DNA of 64,000 nt from Dechloromonas sp. (GTDB lineage: Bacteria; Pseudomonadota; Gammaproteobacteria; Burkholderiales; Rhodocyclaceae), in contig JAABQV010000003.1 in NCBI GenBank assembly GCA_011391255.1, positions 62,001 to 126,000 of the forward strand. Reading direction: 5' to 3'. The notes beneath the pieces were generated by a model that was not told where the DNA came from, did no database searches, and saw nothing but the letters and a program-made list of their open reading frames with translations. Shown in pieces: positions 31,806 through 40,565 of this stretch (the first letter of the stretch is position 1; every line of letters starts with the position of its first letter). The translations under genes and the position numbers were made by a program.

Positions 31806-32504
31806 ATGCGCCGCATGTTGATTCTTGCCCTTGAAACCTCCACAGAATTTGGCTCTTGCGCGCTTTTCCATGATGGGCGGGTGATTGAGCGTCTTTGCCC
31901 GTTAGGGCGCTCACATTCTGAAACCTTGCTGCCGCTGGTGCGTGAGTTGATGCTCGAAGTCGGGATCGGCTTTTCGCAGTTGGACGCGATTGCTTTTGGT
32001 GCCGGGCCTGGTGCCTTTACCGGTTTGCGAATTGCTTGCGGGGCGGCACAGGGTTTGGCCGTGGCGCATGATTCGCCGTTGATTGCGGTGACAAGTCTGG
32101 AAACGATGGCGGTGATGGCCGGCTCGGCGCATGTTTTGGCTTTGCTTGATGCGCGGATGGGCGAGGTTTATTCGGGCGCTTATCGGGTTACTGGCGATGA
32201 AGCGGTTTTGCAGGGCGAAATCCGGGTGAGTTCGCCGGATGGCGTGCCCTTGCCTGAGGGAAATGACTGGGTCGCCTGCGGTAATGCCTTGGCGGCCTAT
32301 CCGGTGCTAAAAGATCGACTTGCTTCGGTCAACGGCTTTTTTAGGCCGGAAATTGTCCCGCTTGCCGCGACGCTTGCGCGCATCGGGGCATTACGCGCCG
32401 GGCGGGGCGAAGGGATCGATCCGGCCTTGGCGGCGCCGCTTTACATTCGCGACAAGGTAGCCAAAACGGTAGCCGAACGTTTGAGTGAAGGCGGCAAGGC
32501 GTGA
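31806..32504 (+). CDS. tsaB: tRNA (adenosine(37)-N6)-threonylcarbamoyltransferase complex subunit TsaB
   Basis: MLILALETSTEFGSCALF, FGAGPGAFTGLRIACGAAQGLA, LLDARMGEVYSG. Confidence 0.95.
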   Translation: MRRMLILALETSTEFGSCALFHDGRVIERLCPLGRSHSETLLPLVRELMLEVGIGFSQLDAIAFGAGPGAFTGLRIACGAAQGLAVAHDSPLIAVTSLETMAVMAGSAHVLALLDARMGEVYSGAYRVTGDEAVLQGEIRVSSPDGVPLPEGNDWVACGNALAAYPVLKDRLASVNGFFRPEIVPLAATLARIGALRAGRGEGIDPALAAPLYIRDKVAKTVAERLSEGGKA

Positions 32505-32962
32505 GTGGCTTTGAACTCCATCCGGAGTTTTTTCCGATGAATGAGCGCGATCTTGATTCAGTGGCGGCGCTGGAGGCGACTTTGCAGGCATTTCCCTGGT
32601 CGCGTGGTAATTTTTCGGATTCGCTGGTGGCCGGGCATAGCGCCTGGGTGTGCCGTCTGGGTGGTGATCTGATTGGGTTTTCGGTGATCATGCGCGTCCT
32701 TGATGAGGCGCATTTGCTCAATCTAGGCGTCTGTCAACGTTATCAGGGGCAGGGCCACGGCGCGCGTCTGTTGCGGCATGTCATGGAATTGGCCAAGCAG
32801 CATGGGGCGAGCAAGCTTTTTCTTGAGGTACGCCCCTCGAATGAGCGGGCGGTCGAGCTTTATCGCCATTTTGGCTTCAATCAGATCGGTGTGCGGCGGG
32901 GCTATTATCCGGCTGTTATCGGGCGCGAGGATGGGCTGGTTTTTGACAAGGAACTGTCGTGA
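32501..32962 (+). CDS. rimI: Ribosomal protein S18-alanine N-acetyltransferase
   Basis: GNAT motifs LGVCQRYQGQGHGARLLRHVM, LEVRPSNERAVELYRHFGF; follows tsaB. Confidence 0.93.
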   Translation: MSGFELHPEFFPMNERDLDSVAALEATLQAFPWSRGNFSDSLVAGHSAWVCRLGGDLIGFSVIMRVLDEAHLLNLGVCQRYQGQGHGARLLRHVMELAKQHGASKLFLEVRPSNERAVELYRHFGFNQIGVRRGYYPAVIGREDGLVFDKELS

Positions 32963-33711
32963 ATCTGAGTCGTGAGCAAGTGCTGGTCGAAATGGGGCTC
33001 GGGCCGATCTGGCGTCAGCGCACTCAGGAGTCGCTGCCGCCGGCAAGCGAGGCGCCCGCAGTTGTTAAACCCGCGGCGCCTCATCAGCCGGTGGTGACGG
33101 CAAAGGCGCAGCCTGAACCGCTTCTCGTTGTGGCTGGTAACACCGGTCAGCTTGACTGGCCGGAACTGACCCGGCAGGTTAGTGGGTGCCGCGCCTGCGC
33201 GCTTTGCCAGCAGCGCAAGCAGGCGGTGTTGGGGGCGGGGGATCGTCAGGCTGACTGGTTGTTTATTGGCGAAGGGCCGGGCGCTGAAGAAGATGTGCAG
33301 GGTGAACCCTTTGTCGGTCAGGCCGGCAAGTTGCTCGATAACATGCTGGCAGCGCTTGATCTCAAGCGCGATCACAAGGTCTATATCGCCAACGCGGTAA
33401 AGTGCCGCCCGCCCGGCAATCGCACGCCGGAAGCCGGAGAAATGGCGGCTTGCCGGCCTTATCTGGAGCGTCAAATTGCGCTGATCCGTCCAAAAATAAT
33501 CGTTCTGCTCGGCAAGGCGGCGGTACATGCGGTTTTGCACGAGGATAAAACCCTGGCCTCAATGCGTGGCCAGCCGCTTGCCTATCAGGGCATCCCGGTA
33601 GTGGTGACTTATCACCCGGCCTATCTGCTGCGCAATCTGCCGGAAAAAGCCAAGGCCTGGGAAGATTTATTGCGCGCCCGGCAGTTACTGCGCGCTGCAG
33701 CGGCGGCCTGA
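32959..33711 (+). CDS. Uracil-DNA glycosylase, Fe-S family (type 4-like)
   Basis: CRACALCQQRKQAVLGAGD, FIGEGPGAEEDVQGEPFVGQAGKLLDNML, TYHPAYLLRN. Confidence 0.92.
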   Translation: MNLSREQVLVEMGLGPIWRQRTQESLPPASEAPAVVKPAAPHQPVVTAKAQPEPLLVVAGNTGQLDWPELTRQVSGCRACALCQQRKQAVLGAGDRQADWLFIGEGPGAEEDVQGEPFVGQAGKLLDNMLAALDLKRDHKVYIANAVKCRPPGNRTPEAGEMAACRPYLERQIALIRPKIIVLLGKAAVHAVLHEDKTLASMRGQPLAYQGIPVVVTYHPAYLLRNLPEKAKAWEDLLRARQLLRAAAAA

Positions 33712-33718
33712 AACGCTT

Positions 33719-35095
33719 TTAGTGGTGGGTTGAGTCGTCGAGGTGGATCACGTCGTCGCGTTCCTGCTGGTTAAGCTGGTGGCGCTTGCGGATCAAGTAC
33801 ATCAGGCCGCTGACGAATAGCCCAAACATGGTGAGGACGATGTAAATCGAAACATCCATCTTGATCATCAGGTAATACAAGCCGGTCATGATCAGGATCG
33901 AGAGATTTTCGTTGAAGTTCTGCACGGCAATCGAGTGGCCGGCGCCCATCAGGATGTGGCCGCGATGCTGAAGCAGGGCGTTCATCGGCACGACAAAGAA
34001 GCCGGAAAGTCCGCCGATCAGGATCAGCAGCGGGACGGCCAGCCAGACTTCATGGACAAAGTTCATTACCAGAACGATGATTCCCATCGCAATGCCGAGC
34101 GGGATAACCTGAACCGATTTGCGCAGGGTGATGAATTTGGCGGCAGCGACCGCACCAACGGCCACACCAACCGCAACGACGCCTTGCAGCATCGACGATT
34201 TGGAGAGGTCGAGATTGAGCGCAACCTCTGACCATTTGATGACGATAAATTGCAGCGTCGCGCCGGCGCCCCAGAACAGGGTCGTCACCGCCAGCGAAAT
34301 TTGACCCAGCTTGTCGCGCCAGAGCAGCGCCAGGCAGTGATTGAATTCGTGAATCAGGAAGAAGGGGTTGGATTTGAGTTGCTTGTGGTCAACGCCGGTA
34401 TCCGGCACATAAAGATTGAACAGCGAGGCCAGAAGGTAAAACACGGCAATGACGGAGAGCGCCATTTCACCGACCGTGTCGACGCCGGTGTCGATGATCG
34501 GGAAATCAAAGGCGAGCAGGCTGCCGGCGACCTCCGGGCGGATCAGGGTGCCGCCGATGACGACGCCGAGAATGATCGCACCGACCGTCAAACCCTCGAT
34601 CCAGCCATTGGCGACGACCAGCATACGGGCCGGCAGGTATTCGGTAAGGATGCCGTACTTGGCTGGCGAGTAAGCGGCAGCACCGAGACCGACAACGGCG
34701 TAGGCGACCAGCGGATGGGCGCCGTAGAACATCAGGCTGCAGCCGAGTATCTTGATTGCATTGCTGATGAACATCACGCGCCACTTGGGCATCGAGTCGG
34801 CAAAAGCGCCAACAAACGCCGCCAGCAAAACATAGGAAAGCGTGAAAAAAGTTTTAAGCAGCGGCTCGTACTCCGACGGCGCCTGCATCTCGCGGAGGGC
34901 GTAGATCGCTGCAATCAGGAGAGCGTTGTCGGCCAGCGCTGAAAAAAACTGCGCTGCCATAATGATGTAGAAACCGAAAGGCACGTTGGCGCTTGTCTCG
35001 CTATAACTTTGGGCGAGTTTATACCATGGATTTGTGACACTGCCGCGTCGGCTGATTTCCTGAAACGCCGCAGCCTGTGATTGAATAGCGCTCAT
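33719..35095 (-). CDS. lplT: Lysophospholipid transporter LplT-like MFS protein
   Basis: FYIIMAAQFFSALADNALLIAAIYAL; MFS topology; exact start uncertain. Confidence 0.85.
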   Translation of the reverse strand: MSAIQSQAAAFQEISRRGSVTNPWYKLAQSYSETSANVPFGFYIIMAAQFFSALADNALLIAAIYALREMQAPSEYEPLLKTFFTLSYVLLAAFVGAFADSMPKWRVMFISNAIKILGCSLMFYGAHPLVAYAVVGLGAAAYSPAKYGILTEYLPARMLVVANGWIEGLTVGAIILGVVIGGTLIRPEVAGSLLAFDFPIIDTGVDTVGEMALSVIAVFYLLASLFNLYVPDTGVDHKQLKSNPFFLIHEFNHCLALLWRDKLGQISLAVTTLFWGAGATLQFIVIKWSEVALNLDLSKSSMLQGVVAVGVAVGAVAAAKFITLRKSVQVIPLGIAMGIIVLVMNFVHEVWLAVPLLILIGGLSGFFVVPMNALLQHRGHILMGAGHSIAVQNFNENLSILIMTGLYYLMIKMDVSIYIVLTMFGLFVSGLMYLIRKRHQLNQQERDDVIHLDDSTHH

Positions 35096-35113
35096 TGACT
35101 CAGGGAGAAACTA

Positions 35114-36016
35114 ATGGCTGACCGGCGTTTGCAGATATTTCTGGCAGTAGCCAAGCAGCTTAGTTTCACGCGCGCCGCCGAAACAATGTTCATGTCGCAA
35201 CCGGCTGTTACTGTTCAAATCAAGCAACTGGAGACGCTTTACCGCACCCGGTTGTTTGAACGCCGGCACGGCAACATTACGCTGACACCGGGCGGCAGAC
35301 TGGTGCTTTCCTATGCCGAAAAAATCATGGCGCTTTCCGACGAAATGGAAGGGCGGCTTGCCGAGATGACCGGCGAAATGCGCGGGCCCTTGCTGATTGG
35401 TGCCAGTAGCACTATTGCCGAATTCATGCTGCCGGTGGTGCTCAGCGAATTCAATGCGCTCTACCCGCAAGTCAGGGCGCGCCTGATTGTCGCCAATAGT
35501 GAAACTATCGAAAATCGCGTCGCAGCCCACACCCTTGACCTGGGTTTGATCGAGGCAGCGCTCAAAGCGCCCACCTTGGTCGGGGAGGTTTTTGGCAGTG
35601 ACGAACTGATTGCGATTTGCGCGCCCGATTACCCGTTGGCCGGAAAAAAGACGATCACTCCAAAGGCACTGGCTGACTATGAATATGTCGCGCGCGAACC
35701 GGGGTCCGGAACCCGCGAAGCGACCAATGCTTATTTTGAAAGCCATAAAATTGATCCGCAATCGCTCAAAATGCAAATGGAAATGGGTAGCCCGGAGGCA
35801 ATAAAAGGCGTTGTTGCCCAGGGTATCGGCTTCGCCGTTGTTTCGCGCTGGGTAGTGGAGAAAGAGCTTGGGACGGGAAGCTTGGTTGGGGTCGCACTCA
35901 AGCCGCCGCTCAAGCGCAATCTACTGATGATCTATCCGGAAGACAGGTTCCGCACCCGTATGGCCGAGACGTTTATGGGTTTTGCCAAAAACAAACTTCA
36001 GGAAATTGCTTTATGA
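35114..36016 (+). CDS. LysR family transcriptional regulator (CysB-like)
   Basis: N-terminal HTH LQIFLAVAKQLSFTRAAETMFMSQPAVTVQIKQLE plus LysR substrate domain. Confidence 0.93.
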   Translation: MADRRLQIFLAVAKQLSFTRAAETMFMSQPAVTVQIKQLETLYRTRLFERRHGNITLTPGGRLVLSYAEKIMALSDEMEGRLAEMTGEMRGPLLIGASSTIAEFMLPVVLSEFNALYPQVRARLIVANSETIENRVAAHTLDLGLIEAALKAPTLVGEVFGSDELIAICAPDYPLAGKKTITPKALADYEYVAREPGSGTREATNAYFESHKIDPQSLKMQMEMGSPEAIKGVVAQGIGFAVVSRWVVEKELGTGSLVGVALKPPLKRNLLMIYPEDRFRTRMAETFMGFAKNKLQEIAL

Positions 36017-37095
36017 AGACCTCGCGCCCGATTCGCGCCCGCATCGCACCTGACGCACTGCTGCATAACTATCGCCTGGCCAAACAGCACGCACCGGCCG
36101 CCAGTGCGTGGGCGGTGATTAAGGCTGATGCCTACGGCCACGGCCAGTGGCGCGCGCTGCAAACCTTGCGCGATGAGGCAGATGGTTTTGCCTTGCTGGA
36201 AACTGAAAGCGCGCTTGCCCTGCGCGAAGCGGGCATCACCCAGCCCATCTTGTTGCTTGAAGGCGTCTTCAGTGCGCGAGATGCCCGCGCCGTGGTGGAA
36301 TCTGACCTGACCAGCGTGGTGCATTGCATTGATCAGCTGGAAATTCTGATTGCCGCGGTCAACCGCGAAAAACCCCTGAAAATTTACCTCAAGTTGAATA
36401 CCGGCATGAACCGCCTCGGCTTTACCGCCAAACAGTTGCCGACGGTGCTCGAAACCCTGCGCCAGTTTCCGCAGACTGAAGTCACGCTAATGACCCATTT
36501 CGCCGAGGCTGATGGCGAGCGGGGCATCGCCTGGCAAATGGATCGTTTCAAGGCGATGACCGGTAAATGGCAGGGGCCGGTAAGCCTGGCCAATTCAGCG
36601 GCGATTTTGCGGCATCCGGGCGCGCAGGCGGATTGGGTGCGCCCCGGCATCATGCTTTACGGTGCCAGCCCATTTGCCGATCAGTCAGCTGAGGCGCTGG
36701 GTTTGCAAGCGGTGATGACGCTGCATAGCCAGATTATTGGTATCCAGACCCTGGCCGCCGGTGATCGAGTCGGCTATGGCGGCACCTTTACCGCGACGCG
36801 GCCGATGCGCATCGGGATTGTCGCCTGCGGCTATGCCGATGGCTACCCGCGTCACGCGCCAAGCGGCACGCCGATTGTTGTGATGGGTAGACGGACAACG
36901 ACCCTGGGCCGGGTTTCGATGGACATGCTGGCCTGCGACATCACTGATATTCGTGAAGCCGGCATCGGCGCGCCGGTCACGCTCTGGGGCGATGCTCTGC
37001 CGGCTGATGAGGTGGCAACGGCCGCCGGCACCATTGCCTATGAATTGTTCTGCGCCCTGGCGGCGCGCGTGCCGGTCGAAGTCGTCGGCAGCTGA
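36013..37095 (+). CDS. alr: Alanine racemase
   Basis: AVIKADAYGHG PLP-lysine motif, LNTGMNRLGF, RVGYGGTFTA, RVSMDMLACDIT. Confidence 0.96.
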   Translation: MKTSRPIRARIAPDALLHNYRLAKQHAPAASAWAVIKADAYGHGQWRALQTLRDEADGFALLETESALALREAGITQPILLLEGVFSARDARAVVESDLTSVVHCIDQLEILIAAVNREKPLKIYLKLNTGMNRLGFTAKQLPTVLETLRQFPQTEVTLMTHFAEADGERGIAWQMDRFKAMTGKWQGPVSLANSAAILRHPGAQADWVRPGIMLYGASPFADQSAEALGLQAVMTLHSQIIGIQTLAAGDRVGYGGTFTATRPMRIGIVACGYADGYPRHAPSGTPIVVMGRRTTTLGRVSMDMLACDITDIREAGIGAPVTLWGDALPADEVATAAGTIAYELFCALAARVPVEVVGS

Positions 37096-37114
37096 TTGTT
37101 GTATCCTCGGCAAC

Positions 37115-38473
37115 ATGGCAAAAAGCAAGTCGATCTATAGCTGCACCGAATGTGGTGCGATCAGCCCCAAATGGCAAGGGCAATGTCCGGGCTGCGATGC
37201 CTGGAACACGCTCGTTGAGACCATCGCCGAGAAATCTAGCGGCCATCGTTTTGAGGCGCTGGCGCCGACCGTCAAATTGCAGAATCTGTCCGAGATCGAG
37301 GCGCGCGAAACCGAGCGGCTGGCGACCGGCATCGGCGAATTTGACCGGGCGCTCGGCGGCGGACTGGTGCCCGGCGGCGTCGTCCTGATCGGCGGCGATC
37401 CAGGTATCGGCAAGAGCACCTTGCTGTTGCAGGCGCTGTCGCTGCTGTCGATTGGGCAAAAAGTGCTTTACATCAGCGGTGAAGAATCCGGCGAACAGGT
37501 TGCCTTGCGCGCCCGCCGCCTGAGTTTGGATACGCGACGCCTGCAATTGATGGCCGAAATCAATCTCGAACGCATCCTGTCGACCTTGCAGGCCGAAATG
37601 CCGATGGTGGCGGTAATCGACTCGATCCAGACCTTGTGGTCGGATCAGTTGTCGAGCGCGCCGGGCTCGGTCGCGCAGGTACGCGAATGCGCGGCGCAAT
37701 TAACCCGGCTGGCCAAACAGGCCGGCATCACGGTAATTCTTGTCGGCCATGTGACCAAGGAAGGCGCCCTGGCCGGGCCGCGCGTGCTGGAACATATTGT
37801 CGATACGGTGCTCTATTTCGAGGGCGATACCCATTCGACTTTCCGGCTGATCCGGGCAGTCAAGAACCGCTTTGGCGCGGTCAATGAAATCGGCGTGTTT
37901 GCGATGACCGAAACCGGCCTCAAGGGGGTTAGCAACCCCTCGGCGCTGTTTTTGTCGCAGCACGGGCAGGATGTCGCGGGTTCCTGTGTGATGGTGACGC
38001 AGGAGGGGACGCGCCCGCTGCTGGTCGAGATTCAGGCGCTGGTTGATACAGCGCACGGCGTACCGCGCCGGCTGACGGTCGGGCTCGATGCACAACGGCT
38101 GGCGATGTTGCTGGCGGTGTTGCATCGACACGCCGGGATCGTTTGCTTCGATCAGGATGTCTTTGTGAACGCTGTTGGCGGCGTCAAGATTACTGAGCCG
38201 GCAGCTGACTTGGCGGTGCTTTTATCCATCACATCATCGTTAAAAAACAAAGCATTGCCTGCTAAACTTATAGTGTTTGGTGAGGTTGGTTTGGCGGGTG
38301 AAATCCGCCCGGCACCACGCGGTCAGGAGCGCCTCAAGGAGGCTGCCAAACTGGGATTTACCCGCGCGTTGATTCCTGAAGCCAATCGCCCGAAACATGC
38401 GATTCCCGGTATGGAAGTGATTGCCGTCAAGCGGGTTGAAGAAGCGGTTTCGCGTTTGCGCGAGCTAACTTAA
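37115..38473 (+). CDS. radA: DNA repair protein RadA
   Basis: Zinc finger CTECGAISPKWQGQCPGC, GGDPGIGKSTLLLQ, KNRFGAVNEIGVFAM; ATG 37115. Confidence 0.96.
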   Translation: MAKSKSIYSCTECGAISPKWQGQCPGCDAWNTLVETIAEKSSGHRFEALAPTVKLQNLSEIEARETERLATGIGEFDRALGGGLVPGGVVLIGGDPGIGKSTLLLQALSLLSIGQKVLYISGEESGEQVALRARRLSLDTRRLQLMAEINLERILSTLQAEMPMVAVIDSIQTLWSDQLSSAPGSVAQVRECAAQLTRLAKQAGITVILVGHVTKEGALAGPRVLEHIVDTVLYFEGDTHSTFRLIRAVKNRFGAVNEIGVFAMTETGLKGVSNPSALFLSQHGQDVAGSCVMVTQEGTRPLLVEIQALVDTAHGVPRRLTVGLDAQRLAMLLAVLHRHAGIVCFDQDVFVNAVGGVKITEPAADLAVLLSITSSLKNKALPAKLIVFGEVGLAGEIRPAPRGQERLKEAAKLGFTRALIPEANRPKHAIPGMEVIAVKRVEEAVSRLRELT

Positions 38474-38480
38474 GGCAAGC

Positions 38481-40565
38481 ATGTTCAATCTTTCCCGCTA
38501 CTTTTCGACCCTCAGTTTCATCCTGATTGTGCTGGCAGCCGGTTTGCTTGGGCCGCTTTACCGTTATATCTCGATCCAGCAGATGACTGCATTGGCTGAA
38601 GATCGTAATGTGGCAATGGCTGAGGTTTTTAAAAACTCGTTGGGACCGGATCTTCTGACCTTGCTCGGTAATTCAGCTGCGCGGGATGCCAACTCGCTGC
38701 GCCTGGCGGCTGAAGAGGTTGCATTACGCGCTAAGGTCATGGCGCTGATGAATAATACGGCGGTGATCAAGATCAAGGTTTACAACCGTCTTGGGATCAC
38801 GGTGTTTTCGACCGATATCAGTCAAATTGGCGAAAGTAAACTCGACAATCCCGGTTTCAGAGCCGCAATCGGGGGCGCTGTGGCCAGCGATCTAGCGCAT
38901 CGGGACACTTTCGATACCTTTGAAGGCAGTCGCGCAAATGTTGATCTGCTCTCCAGTTATATCCCGATGCGTGGCGATAACAAGGCAGTCGAAGGAGTTT
39001 TTGAACTCTATCAGGACGTTTCCCCGTTCATGCGTTCGCTGTATTTCGCCTTGTGGTGGGTTACTGCCGGCCTGGTTGCAGTCCTCTCCGCGCTGTATCT
39101 CATGCAGTTTTTGCTGATTCGCCGTGCTCAGGGCATCCTGTGTGAGCAGGAAGGAAAAATCAAAACCGCCCGCGATACTCTGGAAATTCAGGTTGCGGCA
39201 CGCACCGACGAACTCAAGAAGGCAAACCGGCAACTCGAGGGCGAAATCGCCGACCGCCGGCAGGCCGAAAGCAAGCTCAATTTTCTTGCCTACCATGATC
39301 CGCTGACCGGCCTCTCCAACCGCCGGCGCTTTATCGAGCGGATGCAGGAGAGCATTGCCGAAGCGGGCCAACGTGGGCAACGGCTAGCTATTTTGTTCAT
39401 TGACCTTGACCAGTTCAAGCAGGTTAACGACTCGCTCGGTCATACGGTAGGTGATGATTTGCTGATTGCGGTCTCCGCCCGCCTGTCTGAGCATGTCCGT
39501 CTGATCGACGTACTGGCAAGGCTTGGTGGCGATGAGTTTATTTGCCTGATGGAGGCGGTGCGCAATAATGATGAGGTGGCAATGATCGCCGAGGAAATAA
39601 TCGCTGCCTTCGATGAACCATTCCGTCTCGGCAAGCATGAGCTGTTCTTGTCTGCCTCAATCGGGGTCAGTCTTTACCCCGCCGATGGTGACACGGTGGT
39701 TGACCTGATGCGCAATGCCGATTCGGCAATGTATCGCGCCAAAGATAGCGGTCGCGGCCGCTATCATTTCTACACGCCGGAAATGACGCAGGCGGCGCAG
39801 AAACGTATTCGCATGGAGAATCTGCTGCGCCGGGCCATGGAGAACGACGAGTTGTCCGTCCATCTGCAGCCTCAAGTTGATGCCGCGACGGGTTCGCTGG
39901 TTGGTGCCGAGGCACTGGTGCGCTGGTTCAGCCCGGAGCTGGGGAACGTGCCACCCGGCAGTTTTATCAAAATGGCAGAAGAGTCCGGGATCATCATCAA
40001 GCTGGGCAGCTGGGTTTTGCGTGAGGCCTGTCGTCAGGTCATGCAGTGGCGTTCAAGCGGCTTCGAATTGCCGCAGTTATCAGTCAATTTATCGGTCAAG
40101 CAACTCGAGCGACCTGAGTTTATCGACACGCTGGACGACATTCTCTGTGAAACCGGGATGGACCCGGCGCATCTCAAGCTGGAAATTACCGAGTCTGTGG
40201 TCATGGCGGTGGGCAATGCCTTCGATATTCTGGATCGCCTGCGCAGCCTCGGCATTACCTTGTCGCTCGATGACTTTGGTACCGGTTACTCCTCGCTCAG
40301 TTACCTCAAGCTTCTGCCCGTACAACAGCTCAAGATTGACCAGTCTTTCGTCTTTGGTATTGGTATTAACGAAGGCGACGAAGCGATTATCCGCAGTGTC
40401 ATGGCGCTGGCCAAGAGTCTTGGCTTCGAGGTGGTTGCCGAGGGCGTTGAAACGATAGAGCAGGCAGCCTTTCTCAAGGCTTTGGGCTGCCACAAACTGC
40501 AAGGTTTTTTGCACGGACGCGCAGTGGCTCCGGTTGATTTCCGCGCCCGCTGGTCGCTGGGCTGA
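38481..40565 (+). CDS. Membrane-anchored diguanylate cyclase/phosphodiesterase (GGDEF-EAL)
   Basis: N-terminal TM/periplasmic sensor, RLGGDEFICLM, GAEALVRW, LDDFGTGYSSLSYLK. Confidence 0.93.
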   Translation: MFNLSRYFSTLSFILIVLAAGLLGPLYRYISIQQMTALAEDRNVAMAEVFKNSLGPDLLTLLGNSAARDANSLRLAAEEVALRAKVMALMNNTAVIKIKVYNRLGITVFSTDISQIGESKLDNPGFRAAIGGAVASDLAHRDTFDTFEGSRANVDLLSSYIPMRGDNKAVEGVFELYQDVSPFMRSLYFALWWVTAGLVAVLSALYLMQFLLIRRAQGILCEQEGKIKTARDTLEIQVAARTDELKKANRQLEGEIADRRQAESKLNFLAYHDPLTGLSNRRRFIERMQESIAEAGQRGQRLAILFIDLDQFKQVNDSLGHTVGDDLLIAVSARLSEHVRLIDVLARLGGDEFICLMEAVRNNDEVAMIAEEIIAAFDEPFRLGKHELFLSASIGVSLYPADGDTVVDLMRNADSAMYRAKDSGRGRYHFYTPEMTQAAQKRIRMENLLRRAMENDELSVHLQPQVDAATGSLVGAEALVRWFSPELGNVPPGSFIKMAEESGIIIKLGSWVLREACRQVMQWRSSGFELPQLSVNLSVKQLERPEFIDTLDDILCETGMDPAHLKLEITESVVMAVGNAFDILDRLRSLGITLSLDDFGTGYSSLSYLKLLPVQQLKIDQSFVFGIGINEGDEAIIRSVMALAKSLGFEVVAEGVETIEQAAFLKALGCHKLQGFLHGRAVAPVDFRARWSLG

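Noticed and set aside
31690-31914. Upstream part of the 31450-31914 minus ORF
   Set aside because: Runs antisense across the DUF1501 repeat and tsaB start; only the transposase-like middle is supported.
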